Assembly: GCF_014648895.1 (NCBI RefSeq) | Contig: NZ_BMRZ01000017.1 | Location: 1 to 64,000, forward strand | DNA from: Streptomyces tanashiensis | Lineage (GTDB): Bacteria; Actinomycetota; Actinomycetes; Streptomycetales; Streptomycetaceae | DNA: 64,000 nucleotides | Direction: 5' to 3' | In this document: in pieces, positions 34,232-43,657 of the stretch | Layout: each line of letters opens with the position of its first letter | Numbering within the stretch: the stretch's first letter is position 1 | Program-made: the position numbers and the translations under genes | The notes under the pieces: generated by a model | Told to the model about the DNA's origin: nothing | Database searches by the model: none | Seen by the model: the letters and a program-made list of their open reading frames with translations, nothing else

Positions 34232-34292
34232 GGGTTGACTCAGTATCCTTACAGTCGAGAACGGTAGGTATATAAGGTTCCTGAGTCAACCC
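34232..34292. promoter_or_regulatory. paired operator of the oxidoreductase/MarR divergon
   Basis: Perfect 12-base arms GGGTTGACTCAG (34232-34243) and CTGAGTCAACCC (34281-34292) face each other 37 bases apart. Each contains TTGACT, the -35 read outward to inward. On the minus strand TTGACT is followed after 17 bases by TACCGT, so one arm covers the oxidoreductase -35. The symmetry fits repression of both genes by MarR. Confidence 0.7.
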
Positions 34293-34323
34293 ATGAACCT
34301 GCTACAAGAGGAGTGGGGACGCG

Positions 34324-34767
34324 GTGGAAGCACCGATCGACAGCGACCTGTGCACCCGGATCCGACGGTCCGAGCAGGCCCTGATGGGACATCACGAGGC
34401 CGTACTGCGCGCCTACGGGCTGACCATGACGCAGTACACCGTGCTGCTGGCCCTCGCGCGCGAAGGCGGTATGTCCGGCGCCCAGTTGGCCCGGTCCTGC
34501 GGCGTCACCCAGCAGAGCATGAGCAGCGTCCTGGCCAACATGGAGACCAAGGACCTGATCCTCCGCGAGGCGTCCCCCGTGCACGCCAAGGTGCAGATCG
34601 CCACGCTCACGGAGGCGGGCCGGGCGCTCCTCGACCGCGCCTACCAGGAGGTGATCATCCTGGAGCGGGCCCTCACCGAGGCGTTCACCCCCGCCGAGCA
34701 CGCCGCGCTCTGCTCCCTCCTGGAACGCGCCACGGAGGTCCTGATCCAGCAGACGCGCGGCGCGTAG
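34324..34767 (+). CDS. MarR-family transcriptional regulator
   Basis: A 147-residue winged-helix regulator with MTQYTVLLALAREGGMSGAQ and GVTQQSMSSVLANMETKDLI. Cysteines lie in DLCTRI, RSCGVT and ALCSLL and could be thiol switches as in OhrR/YodB. GTG start with GAGGAG upstream. Divergent from the quinone oxidoreductase; likely senses electrophiles or oxidants and derepresses it. Confidence 0.9.
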   Translation: MEAPIDSDLCTRIRRSEQALMGHHEAVLRAYGLTMTQYTVLLALAREGGMSGAQLARSCGVTQQSMSSVLANMETKDLILREASPVHAKVQIATLTEAGRALLDRAYQEVIILERALTEAFTPAEHAALCSLLERATEVLIQQTRGA

Positions 34768-34790
34768 GCCCCGCCTTCCGGCAGCGGCCG

Positions 34791-37106
34791 CTACTCGAAG
34801 GCCGCTGCGGCCTGCTTCAGGGCGGTCGCGACCGTCTCCGGGGCGTCGGGGCCGAGGGCGCCGGGCCGGTAGGTGACCGAGCGGAGGCGGCCGGTGAAGC
34901 GGAAGGAGCGGTGGCGTTCGTAGAGGGGCCAGGAGACCGGGGACTTGCGGTCGACACCGACGCTGACGCCCTGGAAGGGGGCCATCCCGATGAGCTGGTG
35001 GACGCTCTCCGGCGCGGCCCGGTGCTCGCCGTCGACGGTGACGGCGAACCGCCAGCGGAGTCCCTCCTCGGCCGTCGCGGTCAGGAGGATCTCGTGGGGG
35101 CCGGCGGCGAGCGGGCCCGCGTCGGTCTCGTGGAGGTCTCCGTACTCGTTGTACGCGAAGGCCAGCCGGCCGTTCTCGACGTACAGGCTGTAGCCGCCGC
35201 CCTGGTCGCCGTGGGAGACGAGGACGCCGTCGCCGGTCTCCTCGACGGCCACGGCGATCTCGAAGGAGCGGAGCGAGACGAGCCGGGAGGAGCGGTAGCG
35301 CTCCAGTTCCGGAGTGCCGGGGAGCAGGGTCAGGGGACGGGAGAACCGCTCCTCCGCGGGGTTGCGGCGGGCGAGGGCGCCGCTGTGGTCGGGGAGCGGG
35401 AAGACGCCGTTGAGCCGGGCGGCCTCCTCCCAGGCGGCCGCGAGCTCCTTCACGAGTCCGGGGTTCCCGGCGGCGAGGTCGTGGATCTCGGTGGGGTCGG
35501 TCCGGATGTCGTACAGGGCCCATTCGGAGTCGTCGTAGGGGGTTCCGGGCCGGTGCAGGGTGACGAGTTTGCGGCCGTCGCGGTAGTGGCTCCGGTTGCC
35601 GGTCATCTCGCAGTACTGCTCGGGGTGGGTGGAGTCGTGGGAGGGGTCGGCGAGGACGGCGGCGAAGCTGGTTCCGTCGGGTTCCTGGAGCGGGACGCCC
35701 CGGCGGGCCTCGGGGCGGGTGAGGCCGGCGAGTTCGAGGAGGGTGGGCGTGATGTCGGTGACGTACTGGTACTGGGCGCGGTGCCCCGTGGCGAGCCGGC
35801 CGTCCCTCACGCCGTCGGGCCAGGAGAGGACGAAGGGGACGCGGACGCCGCCCGCGTAGGTGTGCCCCTTGTAGAGGCGGAAGGGGGTGTTGGAGGCCAT
35901 GCCCCAGCCCCGGGGGTAGTGGACGAGGCTGCGGGGGCCGCCGATGAGTGCGGGGTCGCGGTCGACGTCGGGGTTCCAGTCGCCGGGGAGGCGGGGGTGG
36001 TAGACGAAGCGGCTGAAGTAGGAGCGGGTCCCTTCGAGTCCGCCCTCGCCCGTGCCGCCGTTGTCGGAGGTGAAGACGACGATCGTGTTGTCGAGTTCAC
36101 CGAGTGCGGCGAGGGTGTCGGTGAGGCGGCCGAGGTTCTGGTCGATGTTGTCGACGAGGGCCGCGTACACCTCCATGTAGCGGGCGTAGAGGCGCTGCTG
36201 ATCCTCCGTCAGTGAGTCCCAGGCGGGGACGTCGAGTCCGGCCTCGCTGTTGCGCTCGGGCAGTTCGGTGCCGGGCGGGAAGAGTCCTGCGGCGAGCTGG
36301 GCGGCGAAGCGGCGCTCGCGCAGGGCGTCCCAGCCCTCGTCGTAGCGGCCCCGGTGGCGGGCGATGTCCTCGGCCTTGGCCTGGAGGGGTCCGTGGACGG
36401 CGTTGTGCGCGAGGTAGAGGAAGAAGGGCTTGTCGGGGTCGTGGGCGCGCAGCGACTTCACCATGGAGATCGCCTGGTCGGTGATGTCGTCCGTGTAGTA
36501 GTAGTCGTCGGGGAACTCGTCGATGTCGAGCGGGCTGTTGTCCCGGACGAGCTGGTGCGGGTGGAAGAGGCTGGTGAGGCCCTCCAGGACGCCGTAGTAC
36601 TGGTCGAAGCCCTTCTGGAGCGGCCAGTTGCCGCGGTGGTCGGCGGCGTTGGAGGCGGAGTCGCGGACCAGGTGCCACTTCCCGACGGCGTAGGTGGCGT
36701 AGCCGGCGTCGTGGAGGAGTTCGGCGAGGGTGGGGATGTCCTCGGCGACCTCCATGCCGTATCCGGGGAACCCGGGGTCGGAGTTGGCGACCATGGCGTA
36801 GCCGACGCGGTGCGGGTTGAGGCCGGTGAGCAGGGCCGCGCGGGCCGGGGAGCAGAGCGGCATGGTGTGGTAGTTGCCGAGCCGCACGCCGGCCTCGGCC
36901 AGTCCGTCGAGGACGGGGGTGGGGATCTCGGAGCCGAAGGGGCCGATGTCGCTGAACCCCATGTCGTCGACGAGGACGACGACGATGTTGGGGGCCTGGG
37001 CGGGCGGGGCGGTACGGGTGGGCCAGGCGGGTTCGGACTCGGCGAAGGTGCGGCCGACGCGGCCGGCGAAGCCCTCGTAGGGGTCGCGTCGGGGAGCGGT
37101 GCTCAT
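34791..37106 (-). CDS. cytoplasmic type I sulfatase
   Basis: The 771-residue arylsulfatase-family enzyme has the metal site IVVVLVDDMGFSDIG (D47, D48) and the signature CSPAR at 85-89, where C85 becomes formylglycine. It also has YAVGKWHL and a DNGGTGEGG metal site near residue 355. No signal peptide is present, so it acts inside the cell. A beta-rich C-terminal domain of about 180 residues follows the catalytic core. The ATG overlaps the stop of the maturase gene (ATGA). Last gene of a transport operon, it should hydrolyse imported sulfate esters. Confidence 0.93.
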   Translation of the reverse strand: MSTAPRRDPYEGFAGRVGRTFAESEPAWPTRTAPPAQAPNIVVVLVDDMGFSDIGPFGSEIPTPVLDGLAEAGVRLGNYHTMPLCSPARAALLTGLNPHRVGYAMVANSDPGFPGYGMEVAEDIPTLAELLHDAGYATYAVGKWHLVRDSASNAADHRGNWPLQKGFDQYYGVLEGLTSLFHPHQLVRDNSPLDIDEFPDDYYYTDDITDQAISMVKSLRAHDPDKPFFLYLAHNAVHGPLQAKAEDIARHRGRYDEGWDALRERRFAAQLAAGLFPPGTELPERNSEAGLDVPAWDSLTEDQQRLYARYMEVYAALVDNIDQNLGRLTDTLAALGELDNTIVVFTSDNGGTGEGGLEGTRSYFSRFVYHPRLPGDWNPDVDRDPALIGGPRSLVHYPRGWGMASNTPFRLYKGHTYAGGVRVPFVLSWPDGVRDGRLATGHRAQYQYVTDITPTLLELAGLTRPEARRGVPLQEPDGTSFAAVLADPSHDSTHPEQYCEMTGNRSHYRDGRKLVTLHRPGTPYDDSEWALYDIRTDPTEIHDLAAGNPGLVKELAAAWEEAARLNGVFPLPDHSGALARRNPAEERFSRPLTLLPGTPELERYRSSRLVSLRSFEIAVAVEETGDGVLVSHGDQGGGYSLYVENGRLAFAYNEYGDLHETDAGPLAAGPHEILLTATAEEGLRWRFAVTVDGEHRAAPESVHQLIGMAPFQGVSVGVDRKSPVSWPLYERHRSFRFTGRLRSVTYRPGALGPDAPETVATALKQAAAAFE

Positions 37107-38038
37107 GCGGGGGCGGGTCCTTCCGGGGTGAGGTCGCGGGCGCAGCGGAAGCCGCCGTGGCCGGTGGAGGAGTCGGGGGTGTTGTGGGAGCGGGCGGCGA
37201 CCCGGTAGCGGTTGCAGTAGGAGGCGTGGCAGAGGTACGAGCCGCCGCGGATGACGCGTTCGCGGCCGTCCCGGTCCCAGGGGTCGGCGCACCACTCCCA
37301 GACGTTGCCCGAGGTGTTGTACAGGCCGAATCCGTTGGGCCGGTACGCCGTGACGGGGACGGTGCCGATGCGTCCGCCGGGCCGTTCGGAGCGGTGCGGG
37401 AAGTCGCCGATCCAGGTGTTGCACCTCTCGCGTCCCGCGGGGGTGAGTTCGTCGCCCCAGGGATAGCGGGCGCCGTCGAGGCCGCCGCGAGACGCGTACT
37501 CCCACTCGGCCTCGGTGGGGAGCCTGAGGCCGGCCCAGGCGCAGTAGGCGAGGGCGTCGTCGTGCGAGATGTGGACGACGGGGTGGTCGGCGCGTGCTTC
37601 GAGGCCGGAGCCGGGGCCCTCCGGGCTGTGCCAGGCGGCCCCGGAGACGCCGAGCCACCAGGGGGCCTGCGGGACCTGTCCGAGGACATGGGGTTCGGCG
37701 GCGGGGTGAAGGAGGAGGTGGAAGACGAAGGAGGAGCCGAAGCGTTCGGCGTCGGTGCGGTGCCCGGTGGCCTCGACGAACGCGGCGAACCGGGCGTTGG
37801 TGACGGCGGTCGCGTCGATCGCGAAGGGGGCGACGGTGACGTCCCGCACGGGCCCCTCGCGGTCGGCGCGGTATCCCTCGCCGAACGCGTCGCCCATCCG
37901 GAAGGTACCGCCCGGCAGCTCCACCATGGGGTGGGCGGGCGGAGCGGTGCGGACGGTCGGCAGCGGGAGGAGCTCCGGGGCGGCCGTGTGGCCGGCGCAG
38001 CCCGTGCGGCCGCGGCCCGGGGTGCAGCACGCGCTCAT
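37103..38038 (-). CDS. formylglycine-generating enzyme (sulfatase maturase)
   Basis: The 311-residue enzyme converts the sulfatase cysteine to formylglycine with copper and oxygen. It shows VELPGGTFRMGD, TNARFAAFVEATG, LRLPTEAEWEYASRGG, NVWEWC and the copper-binding pair C270 and C275 in GGSYLCHASYCNRYR. An N-terminal extension of about 35 residues holds four cysteines. ATGA overlaps at both ends tie its translation to the ABC ATPase and the sulfatase. It is the dedicated maturase for its neighbour. Confidence 0.95.
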   Translation of the reverse strand: MSACCTPGRGRTGCAGHTAAPELLPLPTVRTAPPAHPMVELPGGTFRMGDAFGEGYRADREGPVRDVTVAPFAIDATAVTNARFAAFVEATGHRTDAERFGSSFVFHLLLHPAAEPHVLGQVPQAPWWLGVSGAAWHSPEGPGSGLEARADHPVVHISHDDALAYCAWAGLRLPTEAEWEYASRGGLDGARYPWGDELTPAGRERCNTWIGDFPHRSERPGGRIGTVPVTAYRPNGFGLYNTSGNVWEWCADPWDRDGRERVIRGGSYLCHASYCNRYRVAARSHNTPDSSTGHGGFRCARDLTPEGPAPA

Positions 38039-39903
38039 GCGGACACCGCCTCGGGCACGCGGCGTACGGGCACGGGTTCGGGCGCTGCGGCGAGCAGCGC
38101 CCGTGTGTACGGGTCGCGGGGGTGCTCGCACAGCTCGTCGGCGCCACCGGTCTCCACGATCCGGCCGTCGTGCATGACGGCGATGCGGTGGCTGACCTGG
38201 CGGACGACGGCCAGGTCGTGGGCGATGAAGACGAGGGCGAGGCCGAGGTCGCGCTGGAGGTCGGTGAGCAGGCCGACGATCTGGGCCTGGACGGAGACGT
38301 CGAGGGCCGAGACGGGTTCGTCGCAGATGAGGACGTCCGGTTCGGGGGCGAGGGCGCGTGCGATGCCGATGCGCTGGCGCTGGCCGCCGGAGAAGGAGCG
38401 CGGGTGCCGGTCGGCGGCGGCCGGGTCGAGGCCGACGAGGCGGAGGAGTTCCGCGACGCGGTCGGCCCGCTCCCCGGGGGCGCCGATCGCGAAGGCGCGC
38501 AGCGGTTCGGCGACGATCTCGCCGACGGTCATGCGGGGGTTGAGGGAGGCGTAGGGGTCCTGGAAGACCATCTGGACCCGGCGGCGTACGGCGTGCAGCT
38601 CGGCGCGCCCTGGGCGGGTGACGTCCCGGCCGTCGAGGAGGATGCGGCCGCCGTCGGCGGGGTGGGCGTGGGCGAGGACCCGGGCGAGGGTGGACTTGCC
38701 GGAGCCGGACTCGCCGACGATGCCGAGGGTCTCCCCCGCCGCGAGGGTGAGGGAGACGCCGTCGAGGGCGGTGAAGCGGCGCCGGCGGCTGCCGTACGTC
38801 TTGCTCAGCGACTCGGCGGTGAGGACGACGCGGCCCGGTGCGGGCCGGTCGATGCGGGCGGGCACCGGGGGCGCCGCCGGGGGTTCGGTGTCCTCGTCGG
38901 GTCCGGCGAGCGCGGCACGTGCGGCCCGTTCGGCGGCGGGGAAGCAGGCGGCGCGGACGGTGCCGCCGGCGTCGGCGAGCGGGGGTGCGGCGGTGTGGCA
39001 GCGGTCCTCGGCGAGGGCGCAGCGGGCGGCGAAGGCGCAGCCGGTGAGCGGGAGGCTCAGGTCGGGCGGGGTGCCGGGGATGCCGGTGAGGCGGGTGCCG
39101 GAGGGGGCGGAGAGCCGGGGCACCGCGGCGAGGAGGCCGGCGGTGTAGGGGTGGCGCGGGCGGGTGAGGACCTCGGCGGTGGGTCCGTCCTCCACGACGG
39201 TGCCGCCGTACAGGACGAGGACGCGTGCGCAGGAGCGGGCGACGACGCCCATGTTGTGGGTGATGAGCACGAGCGCGGTGCCGGTGGTGCGGGTGAGCTC
39301 TCCGAGGAGGGTGAGGATCTGGTCCTGGACGGTGGCGTCGAGGGCGGTGGTGGGTTCGTCGGCGAGGAGGACGTCGGGTTCCCCCGCGAGGGCCATGGCG
39401 ATGAGGACGCGCTGGCGCTGGCCGCCGGAGAACTGGTGGGGATGGTCGTCGAGGCGGCGCTCGGGGTCGGGGATGCCGACGAGACGCAGGAGTTCGACGG
39501 CGCGGGCCCGGCGGGCCCGCTTGTCGGTCCCGCCGTGCGCGCGGAGCACCTCGTCGAGGTGGCGGCCGACGGTGAGGACGGGGTTGAGGGCCGTCATCGG
39601 GTCCTGGAAGACCATGCCGATCCGGGCGCCGCGGACGGCCCGCAGCCGGTCCTCCCCCGCCGTGGCGAGGTCCTCGCCGTCGAGGCGTACGGTGCCGCCG
39701 CTGATCCGTCCGGTGCCGGGAAGCATCCGGAGCAGGGCGAGCGCGGTGGTCGACTTCCCGGAGCCGGACTCCCCGACGACGGCGAGGGTCTCGCCCCGCC
39801 GCAGCGTGAAGGAGACGTCCCGGACGGCGTGCAGGGTGCCGCCGTCCGGGGTGGTGAACTCCACGTCCAGACCTCGGACTTCGAGGAGCGGTGGGGTGGT
39901 CAT
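38035..39903 (-). CDS. fused double ATPase of a peptide/nickel-type ABC importer (DppD-DppF fusion)
   Basis: The 622-residue protein joins two ATPase modules. Module one has GESGSGKS at 44-51, FSGGQRQRV and LLADEPTTALD. Module two, after a linker near residue 345, repeats GESGSGKS, FSGGQRQRIG and ICDEPVSALDVS. Cysteines in CAFAARCALAEDRC between them form the Opp-family C-terminal motif, which can hold an iron-sulfur cluster. It powers the importer encoded upstream and is coupled by an ATGA to the permease. Confidence 0.95.
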   Translation of the reverse strand: MTTPPLLEVRGLDVEFTTPDGGTLHAVRDVSFTLRRGETLAVVGESGSGKSTTALALLRMLPGTGRISGGTVRLDGEDLATAGEDRLRAVRGARIGMVFQDPMTALNPVLTVGRHLDEVLRAHGGTDKRARRARAVELLRLVGIPDPERRLDDHPHQFSGGQRQRVLIAMALAGEPDVLLADEPTTALDATVQDQILTLLGELTRTTGTALVLITHNMGVVARSCARVLVLYGGTVVEDGPTAEVLTRPRHPYTAGLLAAVPRLSAPSGTRLTGIPGTPPDLSLPLTGCAFAARCALAEDRCHTAAPPLADAGGTVRAACFPAAERAARAALAGPDEDTEPPAAPPVPARIDRPAPGRVVLTAESLSKTYGSRRRRFTALDGVSLTLAAGETLGIVGESGSGKSTLARVLAHAHPADGGRILLDGRDVTRPGRAELHAVRRRVQMVFQDPYASLNPRMTVGEIVAEPLRAFAIGAPGERADRVAELLRLVGLDPAAADRHPRSFSGGQRQRIGIARALAPEPDVLICDEPVSALDVSVQAQIVGLLTDLQRDLGLALVFIAHDLAVVRQVSHRIAVMHDGRIVETGGADELCEHPRDPYTRALLAAAPEPVPVRRVPEAVSA

Positions 39904-40778
39904 CGGCGTATCTCCCGGTTCAGTGCCTCGGCGGCCAGGGAGAGGCCGAGGACGAGCGCGGTCACGGTCACGAGCGGTCCTGCGGCGAAGTGCGGGGCCT
40001 GCGCGAGGTAGGGCATGGACTGGCTGAGCACGGCGCCGAGGGTGGGTTCGGGGGGCCGGACGCCGACGCCGAGGAAGCTCATGGCGCCTTCGACGAAGAC
40101 GGCGACGGTGAGGGAGACGGCGATCTGGACGACGAGCGGGTCGGCGGTGTTGGGCAGGATGTGCCGGGTGAGGATCCGGCCGCCGGAGGTGCCGCCGACG
40201 CGGGCGGCCGTCACGTACTCCCGGCCGCGCTGGACGAGGATGCCGGTGCGCAGGAGCCGTCCGAAGACGGGGATCTCGGCGAGGGCGATGACGAGGATCA
40301 CGGGCAGCCGGCCGGGGCCGAGGATCGCGGTCACGGCGAGCGCGAGGATCAGTCCGGGGAAGGCGAGGATCAGGTCGAAGGTCCGCTGGACGACGGTGTC
40401 GAGGACCGGGTGCGCGGCCGCGGCCAGGGCGAGGAGGCAGCCGAGGGCGGCGCCGAGGGGTACGGCGGCGGCGATGATGCCGAGGTCCGCGCGGATGCCG
40501 TACAGGAGGCGGGCGAGGAGGTCGCGGCCGAGGTCGTCGGTGCCGAGCGGGTGGCCCGGGGTGCCGGGTGCGGCGAGCGACAGGCCGCTCTGGTCGGTGG
40601 GGCCGTGTCCGGTGAGCAGCGGGGCGAGGAGTCCCGCGAGGACGACGACGCCGACGAGGGCGAGACCGGTGCGGCCGCGAGCGGTGGCGAGGGCGGCGCG
40701 GTGGGCGTGGCGGGGGCGGCGCGGGGCGGTCCTGGTCCCGGCCGGCTTCGTACGGGCGGGGGGCGTGTGCGTGGTCAT
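39900..40778 (-). CDS. ABC importer permease (DppC type)
   Basis: A 292-residue permease with about six helices. The pattern GTDDLGRDLLARLLYGIRADL is typical of DppC/OppC, and the EAA-like loop EYVTAARVGGTSGGRILTRH contacts the ATPase. The ATG follows GGGAG; a GTG three codons upstream overlaps the previous stop and may be used instead. Second channel subunit of the sulfate-ester importer. Confidence 0.92.
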   Translation of the reverse strand: MTTHTPPARTKPAGTRTAPRRPRHAHRAALATARGRTGLALVGVVVLAGLLAPLLTGHGPTDQSGLSLAAPGTPGHPLGTDDLGRDLLARLLYGIRADLGIIAAAVPLGAALGCLLALAAAAHPVLDTVVQRTFDLILAFPGLILALAVTAILGPGRLPVILVIALAEIPVFGRLLRTGILVQRGREYVTAARVGGTSGGRILTRHILPNTADPLVVQIAVSLTVAVFVEGAMSFLGVGVRPPEPTLGAVLSQSMPYLAQAPHFAAGPLVTVTALVLGLSLAAEALNREIRR

Positions 40779-40783
40779 GGCGG

Positions 40784-41728
40784 TCACTCCCACCTGATCC
40801 GGGGGTCGAGCCAGGCGTGGACGAGGTCGGTGAGCAGCTGGACGAGGACGAAGACGGTGACGAGGAGGAGCAGGAGGTCCCGGACGACGGGGTAGTCGCG
40901 GCGGACCAGGGCCTGTTCGGCGAGTTGTCCGAGGCCGGGCCAGGCGAAGATCGCCTCGACGAGGACGGCGCCGCCGAGGAGGTGGCCGGTCTGCATGCCG
41001 AGGAGGGTGACGACGGGCGGGAGGGCGTTCGGCAGGGCGTGCCGCCGGAGGATGCGGCGGGGTGTGATGCCGGCGGCGGTCGCGGTGCGGACGTAGTCCT
41101 CGGCGAGGGCGCGTTCGATGCCGTCCTTGAGGTAGCGGCCGAGGACGGCGGCGCTGGGCAGGGCGAGGCAGAGCGAGGGCAGCAGCAGGTACTGGACGCC
41201 GAGGTCGGGTGCGGCGAGGAGGGGGACGCGGCCGCCCGGGGGCAGCACGCCGAGGAGGACGGAGAAGAGGAGGACGAGGAGGACGCCGGTGACGAAGGGC
41301 GGCACGGCGAGGGCGCCGGTGGTGAGGACCCGGACGGTGCCGAGGACCCAGCGGTTGCGGGCGGTCGCGCCGAGGATGCCGAAGGCCGCGCCCAGGACGA
41401 CGACGAACAGCAGGGCCCCGAGGGTGAGTTCGACGGTGGCGCCCAGACCGTCGCCGATGAGGTCGGCGGTCCGGCCGCCGATCGCGTACGACGGTCCGAG
41501 GTCGCCGGTGAGGAGGTCGCCGAGCCACCGTACGTACTGGGTGGGCAGGGGTGCGTCGAGGCCGAGGCGGGCCCGGATGGCGGCCTCGGTCTCGGGGCTC
41601 GCGTCGGGTCCGGCGAGGACCGCGGCGGGGTCGCCCGGGACGAGCCGGAGGACGGCGAAGACGAGGAAGGAGGCGGCGAGGAGGACGAGGAGGGCGGAGG
41701 GGAGTCTCCGCAGGAGGTAGCCGCGCAT
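40784..41728 (-). CDS. ABC importer permease (DppB type)
   Basis: The 314-residue permease starts MRGYLLRRLPSALLVLLAAS, the usual DppB N-terminus, and has FLVFAVLRLVPGDPAA and the EAA loop EDYVRTATAAGITPRRILRR. It starts one base after the binding-protein stop. First channel subunit of the same importer. Confidence 0.93.
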   Translation of the reverse strand: MRGYLLRRLPSALLVLLAASFLVFAVLRLVPGDPAAVLAGPDASPETEAAIRARLGLDAPLPTQYVRWLGDLLTGDLGPSYAIGGRTADLIGDGLGATVELTLGALLFVVVLGAAFGILGATARNRWVLGTVRVLTTGALAVPPFVTGVLLVLLFSVLLGVLPPGGRVPLLAAPDLGVQYLLLPSLCLALPSAAVLGRYLKDGIERALAEDYVRTATAAGITPRRILRRHALPNALPPVVTLLGMQTGHLLGGAVLVEAIFAWPGLGQLAEQALVRRDYPVVRDLLLLLVTVFVLVQLLTDLVHAWLDPRIRWE

Positions 41729-41729
41729 C

Positions 41730-43322
41730 TCAGCCCGCCAGGTAGGCGTCGTCGAGGTTGAGGTAGGCGAACTTGTTGAGGGTGACGCCGTGCAGCTTCT
41801 TGGCGGAGACCTGGACGGAGCCGCGGATGACGAGGTCGATGATGAACGCCTCGTCGAGGAGGGTGTCGGTGATCTGCTGCCGCAGCGCGTTGGCGCGGGC
41901 GCCGGTCTCGGGCGTGGTCCAGGCCTCGCGGACGACCTTGGTGTAGGCGGCGGAGCGGAACCTGGAGGTGTTCTTGGCCTCGTTGAAGGGATAGGCGCTG
42001 ACGGCGAGGGTGGAGGGCTGCACCTGGGCGAATCCGTGGCTCATGGTCCACAGGCCGGGCATCTTCTGGGAGATGAGGTTCTTCTGGGCGGTGGCCGGGT
42101 CGGTGGGCTGGAGGGTGACGTGGACGCCGATCTGCTTCAGGTCGTACTGGATCGCTTCGGCGACGGCGGTGTCGCCGGGCAGGTTGATGTGGAGGAGCGG
42201 CAGGTCGAGCCGGGTGTGGCCGGCGGACTTGAGGAGTTCGCGGGCCTTGCCCGGGTCGTACGTGTAGTGGGTGCGGCCGGCCTCGGTGAAGGCGGGCGAG
42301 GACTTGGGCCAGGGAGTGGCGGAGGCCAGTCCGTATCCGCCGAGGACCTGCTTGAGGATGCGTTCGCGGTCGACGGCCCGGGCGAGGGCCTGGCGGACGG
42401 TCTTGTCGTCCAGCGGGGCGACGGTGGTGTTGACGCCGAGGTAGTAGGCGCCGCCTCCGGTGGTGTACTCGCTGATGGCCAGCTCGGGGGTTGCGGCGAC
42501 GACGGCGAGGTTCTTGCCGGGGACGCCGAAGGAGAGCTGGGACTGGCCGGTGCGGAGGGAGGAGAGCAGGGCGTCGGCCTGGGGCACGACGCGGAACTCG
42601 ACGGCGTCCAGGTAGGGGCGGTCGGGCTGCCAGTACTTCTCGTTGCGGGTGAAGGAGAGGCCCGCCCCGGGGCTCCACCGGGTGAGCGCGAAGGGGCCGG
42701 TGCCGATGAGCTTCTTGCCGGTGACGGCGTCCTCGACGCTGTTCCGGTCGGTGAGGATCATGAACTCGAAGAGGTCGAAGAGGTTGTTCACCGGGTGGGC
42801 GAGCTTGAGGACCAGCTCGTGGTCGCCGCGCTTCTCGAAGCCCGTGACGGCGGCCGCGGTGGCTCTCAACTGGGCTGCGCGCAGCGGGTTCTGAAGGTTC
42901 TTCACCGCGAAGATCACGTCGTCGGCGGTGAAGGGCCGGCCGTCGTGGTAGGTCACGCCGGTACGGAGCTTGAGCGTGATGCTGCGGCCGTCCTCGGCGT
43001 ACTCCCAGGAGGTGGCGAGCTCCGGCTGCGGCTTCAGCCCGTCGTCGTAGCGGGTGAGGGTGTTGTAGATCAGCCGGTGCTGGAGCGACTGGCCGCTCTG
43101 GGCGAAGAGCAGGCTGGGGGTGAAGTCCGAGTTGACGGCGACGGTGAGGGTGCCGCCGCGCCTCGGCTCCGCGGCCGCCTTGCCGGCGGGCGCCTCGGCC
43201 TCGGAGACCGCCGAGCGGCAGCCCGCGAGGCCGAGCCCGAGCAGCAGGGTGCCACCGCCCGCGGCGCGCAGGGTGGTGCGCCGGGAGAGGGCGGTGGGCG
43301 TGGAGGAGTACAGCTCGGTCAT
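41730..43322 (-). CDS. substrate-binding lipoprotein of a peptide-type ABC importer (family 5)
   Basis: A 530-residue lipoprotein with a Tat-like signal (SRRTTLRAAGGGTLLLGLGL) and a lipobox LAGC with C35 lipidated. The body carries SBP family 5 blocks such as RYDDGLKPQPELATSWEY and GVTYHDGRPFTADDVIFAVK. It catches the substrate outside the cell. First structural gene of the operon; the co-encoded sulfatase suggests a sulfate ester. Start at 43320-43322 has only a weak AGG site. Confidence 0.93.
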   Translation of the reverse strand: MTELYSSTPTALSRRTTLRAAGGGTLLLGLGLAGCRSAVSEAEAPAGKAAAEPRRGGTLTVAVNSDFTPSLLFAQSGQSLQHRLIYNTLTRYDDGLKPQPELATSWEYAEDGRSITLKLRTGVTYHDGRPFTADDVIFAVKNLQNPLRAAQLRATAAAVTGFEKRGDHELVLKLAHPVNNLFDLFEFMILTDRNSVEDAVTGKKLIGTGPFALTRWSPGAGLSFTRNEKYWQPDRPYLDAVEFRVVPQADALLSSLRTGQSQLSFGVPGKNLAVVAATPELAISEYTTGGGAYYLGVNTTVAPLDDKTVRQALARAVDRERILKQVLGGYGLASATPWPKSSPAFTEAGRTHYTYDPGKARELLKSAGHTRLDLPLLHINLPGDTAVAEAIQYDLKQIGVHVTLQPTDPATAQKNLISQKMPGLWTMSHGFAQVQPSTLAVSAYPFNEAKNTSRFRSAAYTKVVREAWTTPETGARANALRQQITDTLLDEAFIIDLVIRGSVQVSAKKLHGVTLNKFAYLNLDDAYLAG

Positions 43323-43657
43323 CGATGCCTGCCTGTGGAAGAGGGTGGGAGGCCGCAGGGCGCACGGATTCGTTCCGCTGCGGAAGGAAGAAGGCCCGGA
43401 GGGAGGCCCGCACCGCCACAAGGGCGTGCGGAGGTACGCGGAGAGAGGTGCGTGGGTACGCCGGGACCGCGGGGGTGCACGGACGGAGCGACCTACGTCC
43501 GCAGAGGCGCAGAGGTGCGTGTCCGTACGGGCGGAGGGACCGTACGGATGGAGGGCCTACGGACGTACGGACGCCTCAGCGCGGAGACGGCGGGTGACCC
43601 GCGTGCGGCGGGGCCGGGGCGGGGAGGGTGGGGCCGGTGCGGCGACCGGCGCCGGGA
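43323..43657 (-). other. 5' leader region between leader peptide and binding-protein gene
   Basis: No gene is visible in these 335 bases. The stretch 43430-43590 is unusually rich in CGTACGG (43524-43530, 43541-43547, 43564-43570) and CGGAGG/GGAGG variants that can pair with one another. Nearer the gene TTCCGC and GCGGAA at 43374-43386 form a short hairpin. A cis-attenuator responding to translation of the leader peptide would be expected here. Confidence 0.5.

Noticed and set aside
38035..43419. Single minus-strand frame of about 1800 codons
   Set aside because: It is a readthrough joining true ATPase sequence to out-of-frame arginine/proline-rich text across the permease genes; real genes have their own starts and stops.
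43430..43590. CRISPR-like array from repeated CGTACGG
   Set aside because: Repeats are only seven bases, irregularly spaced and without unique spacers.
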